From assembly GCA_023457715.1 (NCBI GenBank), contig JAEWKR010000177.1, forward strand, positions 1-64,000: a stretch of DNA of 64,000 bases, in the 5' to 3' direction. A program made the position numbers and the translations under genes. The stretch comes from Verrucomicrobiota bacterium. Its GTDB lineage: Bacteria > Verrucomicrobiota > Verrucomicrobiia > Opitutales > Opitutaceae. Within the stretch, counting starts at the first letter, position 1, and each line of letters opens with the position of its first letter. Shown one piece after another: positions 55,890 to 64,000 of the stretch. The notes under the pieces were generated by a model. The model was not told the origin of the DNA, made no database searches, and was given only the letters and a program-made list of their open reading frames with translations.

Positions 55890-58800
55890 GTGCGTTCAGC
55901 AACCGCCGTCGGGCGGCGTCGGGGCGTGATCACGGTCTGGCGGCGGCGATTGCGCTCCTCGATCTTCTGGCGCAGCGAGGGCTCGTCGCCCGCCTGCTCC
56001 CCGATGAATTTCGCGAGGGACCGGACCGTGGGATATTGGAAGAGTTTGATGACGGGAACGTCGACCTGGAGCGTCTCGCGCAGGCGGTTCTGCACCTGCA
56101 CGACCTGCAGCGAGTGGCCGCCGAAATCGAAGAAGTTGTCGTCGGCGCCGATCTGGGGAACCTTGAGAATGTCCTTCCAGATGCCCGCCAGCGTCTGTTC
56201 GACATCGCCGGTGGGAGCCACGAAATCGGAGGCCGATTTCGCGACGGACATGGCCGGAGCCGGCAGGGCCTTGCGGTCGACCTTGCCGTTCGGCGTCAGC
56301 GGGAGCTTCGCGAGCGGCATGTAGATCGACGGCACCATGTAGTCCGGCAGCTTCTGCTTCAGGAAATCGCGCAGGGTGTTCGCGGCCGGGGCCTCGTCGG
56401 CCGCCGGGACGAGGTACGCGACGAGCTTCTGGTCCTCGTTTTCCCCCTTCAGCGCCACGACGGCCTGGCGGACGTCGGAGTGCTGCATGAGCGCGGCTTC
56501 GATCTCGCCGAGCTCGATGCGGTGGCCCCGGATCTTCACCTGGAAATCGACCCGGCCGAGGAAGTCCACCACGCCGTCGGGCCGCAGGCGGGCCAGGTCG
56601 CCGGTGCGATACATGCGCGCGCCCGGCTCACGACGGAACGGATTCCGCTGGAAGCGCTCCGCGGTGAGTTCGGGACGGCGCAGGTAGCCGCGCGCCACGC
56701 CATCGCCGCCGATCCACAACTCGCCCGGGATGCCGACCGGCAGCGGCTGCTGCCGGGCGTCCAGGATGTAGATCTGCTGGTTGGCCAGCGGGCGGCCGAC
56801 CGCGACGGCGCCGGTATTGCTGGGCTCGTCGACGACGCGGTGGGTGCTGGACCAGATGGTGGTCTCCGTCGGGCCGTACATGTTGATCACGTCGCCGGAA
56901 ACCAGGCGGATCAGTTCCTGCGCAAGGCCGACACCCAGCGCCTCGCCGCCCACCATGAGCTTCCGCAGGGAACGCAGCGCCTGGAACGACGCCGGCGTCT
57001 GGCTCAGCAGGCGCGCGAACGACGGCGTGCACTGGAGGTGGGTGACGCCGTGGCGCGCCATCTGCGCGGGCAGGGAGTAGTCGGCGGCTGCGCCGCCGAT
57101 TTGAGATTGGAGATTTGAGATCTGAGATTCGGAGCCGGCCTGCCATTCGGCGCGGACCTGATTCAGGAGTTCCAGGCTCTGGAGGACCTTCCCGGTCTCG
57201 ACGCCGAAATCGATCAGGCAGGCCACATCGTCGACGCCGATGGTGGCGAGCTTCTGCAGCGTCTTGCGGCAGGTCTCGGGGGTGCCGAGCAGGCCGCAGG
57301 CGGCGAAGTAACGATTGAACGAATACTCCACCACGGCCTGGGTCTCGTCCTCGGTGAGCTTCTTGACGTCCGCGCCCGGATACAGGCCTTGCGAGAGGTC
57401 GCGCAGAAGCTCGACCGACTGCTTCAGGTAGGCACAGAGCGGGTCGTGCACGAGGGCCCGGACCTCGTCGAGGTTCTCGCCGACGAAGGTGTGGAGCGCG
57501 ACGGAGACGCAGCCGGGGCCCTCATGACCGGCGGCCTGGCGGGCGGCGCGGTAGAGTTCGATCTTCTTCGCCAGGTCCTCCGGCTCCTGGCCGAGGAAGT
57601 GGGTGAGCACGTTGGCGCCCATCTCGCCGGCCAGCTTGAAGGTCTCGGGATTGCCCGCGGCGGTCACCCACATCGGCAGATCCTTCTGAATCGGGCGCGG
57701 GTACACCTTGACGGCATGGGTGTTGCCCCGGCCGCCCGCGTACTCCACCGCTTCGCCGCGCCAGAGACGGCGGACGGTCTCGATTCCCTGCCGCATCACG
57801 TTCTTGCGGTCGAGGAAGTTGCCCGGCGCGAGCGTGAAGTCGCGGTCATGCCAGCCCGTGGCCACGGAGATGCCCACGCGGCCCTTGGACAGGTTGTCGA
57901 CGACCGACCACTCCTCCGCGACGCGCAACGGATGATGCAGCGGAACGACGCAGCTGCCGGCGCGGATCTGCACCCGCTCGGTGACGGCGGCGATGGCGGC
58001 GCCCAGTACCGCGGGGTTGGGGTAAAGCCCGCCGAAGGAATGGAAGTGACGCTCGGGCGTCCACACCGCCTTGAAGCCGTTGCGATCGGCGAACTTCGCG
58101 CCTTCGAGGGTGAGCCGGTAACGGTCGATGTCGCCCTCGGCGGTCTCGTTGCCGAAGTAGAAGAGGCTGAAATCGAGATGCTTGCGGGCGGGGCGCTTCG
58201 TCTCCGCCGCTCCCGGCATCTTCGCGTCCTCGGACAGGACCACGACCTTGAAGCCGCGGGTGAGGGTCCAGATCAGTTCCAGGCCGGAGATGTCGAACGA
58301 GATGCTGGTGATCGCCAGCCACACGCCCGGCTTGGCGCCCAGCGCGCCGTCCATGCCCACATAGAAATTCACCAGGTTGCGGTGCGTGATCATCACGCCC
58401 TTCGGATTTCCCGTGGACCCGGACGTATACAGCACGTACGCCAGGCTGTCCGGCTTCGGCACCGAAGAATCTGAAATCTGCGATCTGAAATCTGAAATTC
58501 CCGGCGTAGCCGGATCATCGATGCAGACGACGGCGGCTTGGTGGGGCGGCAGACGATCCAGCATCCGCGTCTGCGTCACGAGCACCGGGGCCTGCGAATC
58601 CTGGAGCATGTAGGCCAGCCGCTCCTTTGGATACGCCGGGTCGAGCGGGACGTAGCCCGAGCCGGACTTCAGGATGCCCAGCAGGCCCACCATCATGTCG
58701 AGCGAGCGCTCCACATAGATGCCGATCAGCACGTCGGGGCCGGCGCCGAGCGGACGCAGCCGGGCGGCGAAGGCTTCGGCGCGGGCGTCCAGTTCGGCGT

Positions 58801-60343
58801 AGGTCAGCTCTTCGCCCTCGAAGACGAGGGCCACGTCGTCGGGCGTGCGCGCGACCTGTTCGGCGAAGAGATCCACCACGGTCTTCCCGGTCGGATACGG
58901 GACATCGGTCGCGTTCCAGGTTTCGAGAATCGTCTGGCGCTCCGGGGCGGTGAGCAGGGGCAGCTGGGAGATCTTCAGCTCCGGCTGGGCGACCATGCCC
59001 TCCAGGATCGTCACGTAGTGACCCATCATGCGCTCGATGGTGGCCGCGTCGAAGAGGTCGGTGTTGTACTCGGCGGTGACGTCGAGGTAGTCGGGCTGTT
59101 CGATGCACCAGATCGTGAGGTCCGACTTGGCGGTGCCGGTGTAGACGGGCGCGATGCTGAGTTCGAGGCCCGAGAGCTTCAGCGGCGCGGTGGGCACGTT
59201 CTGCAGCATGAAGAACACCTGGCAGATCGGGTCGAAGCTGAGATTGCGCTGGGGCTGCAGCTCCTCGACCAGCTTCTCGTAGGGCATTTCGCGATACTCG
59301 TACGCGGTGAGCGTCACGTCCCGGATCCGCGCGAGCAGCTCCTTGACGGTCGGATCGCCGGTGAGATTGGCGCGCAGGGCGAGGGTGTTGATGAAGAAGC
59401 CGATCAGCCCCTCCGTCTCGGCGGCGTCGCGACCCGCAAGCGGAGAACCGACGACCAGATCGGTCTGGCCGGTGTAGCGATGGAGCAGGATGTCGAAACC
59501 GGCGAGCAGCGACATGAACAGCGTCACGCGGTGCTGGCTGCTCAGCCCCTTGAGCCGGGCGATGAGTTCGCCGGGAATCTTCACCTGGACATTGCCGCCA
59601 CGGTGGGATTGCAGCGGCGGACGCGCCCGGTCGGCCGGCAGCTCGAGCAGCGCCGGAGCACCCTCCATCGTCTGCTTCCAGAATTTCGTCAGGCGCTCGA
59701 GCGTCTCGCCCTGGAGGTACTCCTCCTGCCATTGGGCGAAGTCGCCATACTGCACGGCAAGCTCCGGCAGCTGCGGGGTGGCGCCGCGGTTGAACGCCTC
59801 GTAGCACTGGCCGAGTTCGCGGTAGAAGATCGCCATCGACCAGCCGTCCGACGCGATGTGGTGCATCACCAGCATCAGCGCATGCTCCGTCGGGCCGAGA
59901 CGGTAGAGGCGCACGCGCAGCATCAGGTCGCGGGCCAGGTTGAACGGCATGCGCGCCTCCTCGCCCGTGCGGCGGCGGAGTTCGTCCTGCTGCGCCTGGC
60001 CCGTGAACCCGGCCAGGTCCTCCACCGGCAACTCGAGCTGCCAGGAGCTGCGCACCACCTGCTTGGGTTCGGAGCCCACCGCCATGAAATTGGTGCGGAG
60101 GGTCTCATGCCGTCCGACGAGGGAGGTCAGCGCGCGCTCCAGCGCACCGAGATTCAGGGGGCCGCTCAGCCGGACCAGGTACGGGATGTTGTACAGCGGG
60201 GTGCCCGGTTCCATCTGGTCGAGGAACCACAGCCGACGCTGGCCGGAAGAGGCGGGCAGCAGTTCGACATTCGTCGGGACCGGCAGCGTGCCGGCGGAGG
60301 CGGCATCCACTGCAATCGCGGAGGGCAGTACGGAAGTTTGCAT
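55886..60343 (-). CDS. NRPS module with monooxygenase embedded in the A domain, C-A(LLM)-T
   Basis: 1485 aa. The C domain has MHHIASDGWSMA near 165. The A domain begins ~500 with YTSGSTGNPKG near 641. Between A4 (SFDISGLELIW) and A5 (NMYGPTETTIW, near 1154) lies a ~350-residue flavin-dependent luciferase-like monooxygenase domain (~716-1070; LFYFGNE, WTPERHFHSFGGLYPNP, VATGWHDRDF) of the MupA/Atu3671 type. The T serine is in FGGHSLQVVQ near 1410. The code by eye is D-I-L-Q-M-G-M-I-W, close to the Gly code. Two in-frame repeat arrays lie at an A-domain loop and at the monooxygenase-to-A junction. It follows the first NRPS after 6 nt. Confidence 0.93.
57098..57130 (-). repeat. In-frame AATCTCA array at the monooxygenase/A-domain junction
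   Basis: On the minus strand, AATCTCAGATCTCAAATCTCC-type units are translated as SESQISNLQSQIGG. They form the linker between the monooxygenase insert and the resuming A domain. The AT-rich composition contrasts with the gene. Confidence 0.7.
58468..58513 (-). repeat. In-frame hairpin plus ATTTCAG array before A3 of the NRPS
   Basis: On the minus strand a CCGGC-TAC-GCCGG hairpin is followed by ATTTCAGATTTCAGATC units, translated PGISDFRSQISDSS. It sits in the loop just before the A3 motif. It is nearly the same sequence as the element after nuoN at 29662-29690. Confidence 0.75.
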
Positions 60344-60349
60344 GGCTTA

Positions 60350-63300
60350 TCAGCGGGGTTGGACCAGTTCCAAATCGGGGGAAGCGCGGCGCTTCGCGCG
60401 CAGCGCGGGGACCTTCGGCAGGGCCGCGGACGGCTGGTCGAGCGCGACGGCAAACGCGGCGAGGGTCGGATGATCGAAAAGGACGCGCACCGAAATCGCG
60501 GCGCCGAGGGCGGCGTTCAGGCGGGTCATCGCCTGCGCGGCGAGCAGCGAGTGCCCGCCGAGATCAAAGAAGTTGTCGTCGCGGCCGATCGTGGGACGCC
60601 CCAGCACCTCCGCCCAGACCCGGGCGACCATTTGCTCGCGGGGGGTTTCCGGCGCGGCGTACGCGGCTTCCTTCGCGGCCGGCGGGGGCGGGAGCGCGCG
60701 GCGGTCCACCTTGCCGTTGGCGGTGAGCGGCCAGCCGGGCAGCACGACCAGCGCGGCCGGCACCATGTACGACGGCAGCGTCTCGCGGACAAACGCCAGC
60801 ACCTCGTCGGCCGTCGGCGCGGCGCCCGACGCGACCACGTACCCGATCAGCTGCATCACGCCGCGTTCGTCCGGGCGCGCCAGGACCAGGGCCTCGCGCA
60901 CGCGCGAGTGGCGCTGGAGGGCGGCTTCGACTTCGCCGAGCTCGATCCGGCAGCCCCGGATCTTCACCTGGTTGTCGAGTCGGCCAAGGAAATCGAGCCG
61001 GCCGTCGGTCCGCCAGCGGACGAGATCGCCCGTGCGGTACAGCCGCTGGGCGCCCGGGTTGCCAGGTTGCCTGAGATCGACGGCAACGAAACGTTCCGCG
61101 GTGAGATCGGGCCGCGCGTGGTAACCGCGCGCCAGGCTCTCGCCGCCGAGATAAAGCTCGCCAGGGACCCCGAGCGGCGCGAGCCGCTGCTGGCGGTCGA
61201 GCACATAGGCGGTGGTGTTCCCGATGGGTGCGCCGATCGGCGGCATCGTGCCATCGGCGGGGCGGACCGCCGTGGCGGTGGCGACGACGGTGCTCTCGGT
61301 CGGCCCGTAGTGATTGACCAGAGCGCACGGGAACCCGGCGGGGGCCGGGCGCTTGAGCTGATCGCCACCGGTCAGCAGCGCGCGGAGTGCCATGCCCTCG
61401 GGCCACGGTTCGTTGAGCGCGGCCTCGGCGAGCGGGGTCGGGAGGAAGGAGATCGTGATGCCGCTGCCGGCCATCCACTGCCAGAGGCGCGCGGGGGCGA
61501 TGCGCGTATCCTCATCCGGGATATGCACGCTGGCGCCCGCCGTCAGGTACGGCCAGATCTCCCAGACGGAGGCATCGAAGGCGGGGCTCGCCACCTGCGT
61601 CGCGCGGTCGGCCGCCGTGATGCCGTACGTGCGCTGGTGCCACGCGACCAGGTTCATCAGCGCCCGGTGCTCGATCTGGACGCCCTTCGGCTGGCCGGTC
61701 GAGCCGGACGTGTAGATCACATACGCCAGCGCGTCGCTGCCGGGGGCCGCGAACGCCGGCACGTCGCCGCCGGTCGCGAACTCGGCCGCGCCCTCCCCCA
61801 CCTCGATCGTGGCGAAGCCAGGCGGCAACGCCGGCAGAATGCCGCGCAGGTGCGGCTGGGTGAGGAGCACGCAGGCATTGCTGTCGCGCAGCTGATACGC
61901 GATGCGCTCCGGCGGATAGTCGGGATCGATCGGGGTGAAGGCGCCGCCCGCCTTCACCGCGGCGAGCCAGGCGACGATCATTTCGGTCGAACGTTTCATG
62001 CACACGGCGACCAGGGCGTCGCGCCCCACCCCGGCGGCGCGGAGGCGTTCGGCCAGCCGGCCGGCGCGCGCATCGAGTTCACCATAGGTGAGCCGGGACT
62101 TCGGATCGCTCACGGCGAGCCGGTCGGCGCCGGCCGCGACCTGGCGGGCAAACGCGGTGTGCACGCAGACGCCGCGGTCATACTCCAGCGCGGTGCGGTT
62201 GAACGCCTGCAGGAGGGTGGCCCGCTCCGCCGCGTCGCTGAGCTCGATCCGGCCGAGCCGATCCGTGCGCGGATCCGCGAGCGCGGTGATGGCGTTGACA
62301 TAGTGCCGGAGGAGTCGGGCGACGGTTTCCCCCGCAAACCGGCGGCGGTCGTGGAAGGCGCGGATGAGCAGCGCCTCGTCGCCATAGATGTCCAATGCCA
62401 GCGGATACCCCGGCTGGCTGCGGATGGAAAAGGTCCGCTCGGCCCAGCGCCCGCCCTGCGCCGCGAGCGCGGCGATCCAGGAAGGCTCCTGAAAATTGAA
62501 CAGCGTATCGAACAACGCGCGGCCGGGGGCGATCTCCGCCCACTGCTGCACCTGCATGAGCGGCGTGTGCTCGAAATCGCGCATCGCGACCCACTGTTCC
62601 CGCAGCTGCCGCAGCCAGTGCTCCACGCTCGCGGCGGCCGAAAGCTTCACCCGGAGCGGCACGGTGTTGATCATCATCCCGACCATGGTGCCGGCGCCCT
62701 CCACCGGCACGTGCCGGCAGGCGCGGACCGCCCCGAACACGACGTCGTCCTCGCCGACGTAGCGGCTGAGCACCAGCGCCCACGCGCCTTGCAGGAGGGT
62801 GTTGAACGTCACGCCCAGGCGCTGCGCGGCGGCGCGGAAGGAGGCGGTTTCGGCGGCGGAGAAGCGCCAGGCCAGCTCACCCGGAGTGCTGTCACCGGCA
62901 CCGACCGCGTCGGCCGGAGCGGGCAGCGGCAGGGCCGTCGGGCTGCTGAGGCCGTGCAGCTGTTCCCGCCAGAAGGTCTCGGCGCGGCGGCGGTCCAGGG
63001 TCTGGAGCCAGGCGACGTAATCGCGGTAGGGACGAACGGGGGTGAGGGTGACCGTCTTCCCGCCTGCGAGGGCGTCGTGGAGATCGAGGACCTCCTGGAA
63101 CAGGGCGCCCATCCCGCGGGCGTCGAGAATCAGGTGGTGGTACGTGAACACGAACCACGTCCGGGCCGCCTCGTCGGAACGGAAAACCGCCAGTCGCGCC
63201 AGCGGGGCCTCGAGTTGGGCGAAGCCGGCGCGCCGGTCGGACGCCAGGTAGGCCTCGATCACCCGCTCCACGTCGGCAATGGTGGCCAGGTTCAGGACGC

Positions 63301-63586
63301 GAATGGGCAACAGCACCTCGGCTGCGGGACGAACCACCTGCCGCGGTTCCTGTCCAGACTGCCACAGGAACGCCGTGCGGAGGCTTTCGTGCCGCTGCAC
63401 GGCCAGCTGCCAGGCCTGTTCGAATTCCGGGACGCTGACCGCGTGCCGCAGCTCACAGACCACCTGCTCGATATCCACGCCCGGAACCGCGCTGCCCACG
63501 GCATGGAAAAGCATGCCCTGCTGCATCGGCGTAAGCGGAAACGAAACCGCACCGCAGCCGTTGTCGACTGACGTACGTTGGACCAT
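60350..63586 (-). CDS. NRPS initiation protein, C-A-T
   Basis: 1078 aa. The C domain (~15-440) opens FPLTPMQQGMLFHAV and has YHHLILDARGMG; the HHxxxD core is kept, but the following Gly is Ala. The A domain (~465-960) has YTSGSTGQPKG near 625. The T serine is in LGGHSLLAAQ near 1012. The code by eye is D-A-W-F-L-G-H-V-V, one change from a published Leu code. As the first gene of the operon with an N-terminal C domain, it may start the chain by acylating Leu or by taking a precursor from outside the cluster. The gap 63587-63725 to the divergent gene must hold the operon promoter; I cannot identify it. Confidence 0.93.
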   Translation of the reverse strand: MVQRTSVDNGCGAVSFPLTPMQQGMLFHAVGSAVPGVDIEQVVCELRHAVSVPEFEQAWQLAVQRHESLRTAFLWQSGQEPRQVVRPAAEVLLPIRVLNLATIADVERVIEAYLASDRRAGFAQLEAPLARLAVFRSDEAARTWFVFTYHHLILDARGMGALFQEVLDLHDALAGGKTVTLTPVRPYRDYVAWLQTLDRRRAETFWREQLHGLSSPTALPLPAPADAVGAGDSTPGELAWRFSAAETASFRAAAQRLGVTFNTLLQGAWALVLSRYVGEDDVVFGAVRACRHVPVEGAGTMVGMMINTVPLRVKLSAAASVEHWLRQLREQWVAMRDFEHTPLMQVQQWAEIAPGRALFDTLFNFQEPSWIAALAAQGGRWAERTFSIRSQPGYPLALDIYGDEALLIRAFHDRRRFAGETVARLLRHYVNAITALADPRTDRLGRIELSDAAERATLLQAFNRTALEYDRGVCVHTAFARQVAAGADRLAVSDPKSRLTYGELDARAGRLAERLRAAGVGRDALVAVCMKRSTEMIVAWLAAVKAGGAFTPIDPDYPPERIAYQLRDSNACVLLTQPHLRGILPALPPGFATIEVGEGAAEFATGGDVPAFAAPGSDALAYVIYTSGSTGQPKGVQIEHRALMNLVAWHQRTYGITAADRATQVASPAFDASVWEIWPYLTAGASVHIPDEDTRIAPARLWQWMAGSGITISFLPTPLAEAALNEPWPEGMALRALLTGGDQLKRPAPAGFPCALVNHYGPTESTVVATATAVRPADGTMPPIGAPIGNTTAYVLDRQQRLAPLGVPGELYLGGESLARGYHARPDLTAERFVAVDLRQPGNPGAQRLYRTGDLVRWRTDGRLDFLGRLDNQVKIRGCRIELGEVEAALQRHSRVREALVLARPDERGVMQLIGYVVASGAAPTADEVLAFVRETLPSYMVPAALVVLPGWPLTANGKVDRRALPPPPAAKEAAYAAPETPREQMVARVWAEVLGRPTIGRDDNFFDLGGHSLLAAQAMTRLNAALGAAISVRVLFDHPTLAAFAVALDQPSAALPKVPALRAKRRASPDLELVQPR

Positions 63587-63725
63587 TGCGTCGAGTTTAG
63601 GGAACCGGGTTGCGGCTCAGTAGTGGGTCTAGGCCCCACCCCGGATGCGGGATGGACCGCGGGTGACGCGCGGAGAAGGGACTTGCCCCATTTCGAAACC
63701 TGCTCGGATCGCGTTCATTGTGGGC

Positions 63726-64000
63726 ATGAAAGCGGCCTCGCTTCTCCCCGGTTACGAAGCGGCGGTCTCCCAGCGCGGTGCTCCCCATCGCCCGGCGCGA
63801 CCCTCCCCCTGGCCCGTCGCCCTGCTTGGCGTGGCGATCGAAAATCTGTCGCTCGAAGTGACGCTGGCGCGGGTGTCGGGCATGCTGACGGGGCGTCGAC
63901 CCCATTTCGTCGCCGTCGCGACGGCGGCGCGGCTCCTGCGCGCTGAACGCGAACCCGCGTTGTTCAAGGCACTTGCCGATGCCGACCTGGTGCTGGGCGA
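63726..64000 (+). CDS. WecG/TagA/CpsF family glycosyltransferase, N-terminal part
   Basis: Open reading frame from ATG 63726 to the window edge, 91 residues seen, no stop. After a ~28-residue leader comes PVALLGVAIENLSLEVTLAR, then HFVAVATAARLLRAEREPALFKALADADLVLG, of which the key part ADADLVLG is the family's substrate-site region. The family transfers N-acetyl-mannosamine(uronate) or related sugars to lipid-linked acceptors in envelope polysaccharide synthesis. It is divergent from the NRPS operon, and a link to it is not implied. The catalytic Asp region lies beyond the edge. Confidence 0.8.
   Translation, partial: MKAASLLPGYEAAVSQRGAPHRPARPSPWPVALLGVAIENLSLEVTLARVSGMLTGRRPHFVAVATAARLLRAEREPALFKALADADLVLG

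Noticed and set aside
58538..63571. Very long open frame (1677 codons) on the + strand opposite the first two NRPS genes
   Set aside because: It is a GC-rich antisense shadow: the minus strand has full NRPS domains with catalytic motifs, and the + product is Arg/Gly/His-rich with no recognisable motif.
63597..63905. 102-codon minus-strand frame in the NRPS upstream region
   Set aside because: It overlaps the + strand glycosyltransferase, whose translation matches the WecG/TagA/CpsF pattern. The minus product has no motif.

Overview
The window is high-GC bacterial DNA. I read it as a verrucomicrobial genome of the Opitutaceae type (Opitutus-like). The reasons are the Gfo/Idh/MocA plus DUF1080 sugar genes, the anaerobic ferredoxin enzymes, and the many short hairpin and array repeats between genes. 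The taxon is an inference; no rRNA or tRNA gene is visible to confirm it.

Region 1 (244-12706, +) is a tightly overlapping complex I operon, nuoA-B-C-D-I-H-J-K-L-M-M'-N. It has no nuoE, nuoF or nuoG, but it has two NuoM-type antiporter subunits. NuoL has a lateral-helix region about 30 residues longer than in E. coli. This matches the '2M' type of complex I. Region 2 (13030-16051, +) encodes a small 4Fe-4S ferredoxin and a two-subunit 2-oxoacid:ferredoxin oxidoreductase (KorA/KorB type).

Region 3 (16823-29659, +) is a second, diverged complex I operon: nuoA-B-C-D-H-I-J-K, a MrpD-like subunit, an 87-aa membrane protein, an L/Mrp-like subunit, nuoM and nuoN. It also lacks nuoEFG and also carries four antiporter-like subunits. 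Two EFG-less complexes flanking a ferredoxin and a ferredoxin-reducing enzyme suggest ferredoxin-linked, ion-pumping respiration. NuoEFG encoded elsewhere remains possible.

Region 4 (30053-36572, -) holds pyruvate:ferredoxin oxidoreductase (NifJ), a dihydroorotate dehydrogenase-like protein downstream of it, and three small genes of uncertain function. Region 5 (36876-42401, -) is a sugar/keto-sugar set: a two-domain DUF1080 hydrolase, two Gfo/Idh/MocA oxidoreductases (one Tat-exported) and an NHS-type MFS transporter.

Region 6 (42825-63586, -) is a compact hybrid NRPS-PKS cluster read right to left: NRPS (C-A-T), NRPS (C-A with an embedded luciferase-like monooxygenase-T), PKS-NRPS (KS-AT-ACP-C-A-T), NRPS (C-A-T-TE), Sfp-type phosphopantetheinyl transferase, and a cyclic-peptide-type ABC exporter. 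Specificity codes read by eye suggest Leu, Gly, malonyl, an unassigned residue, and a Val-like residue. The thioesterase has Cys where Ser is usual. A divergent WecG/TagA/CpsF glycosyltransferase gene starts at 63726 and runs off the right edge.

Almost every gap between transcription units is filled with repeats of several families. Some copies sit in frame inside genes (nuoB, nuoI, the MrpD-like and L-like subunits, and the NRPS with the monooxygenase), where they form linkers or loops. One hairpin family shows compensatory base changes between copies.
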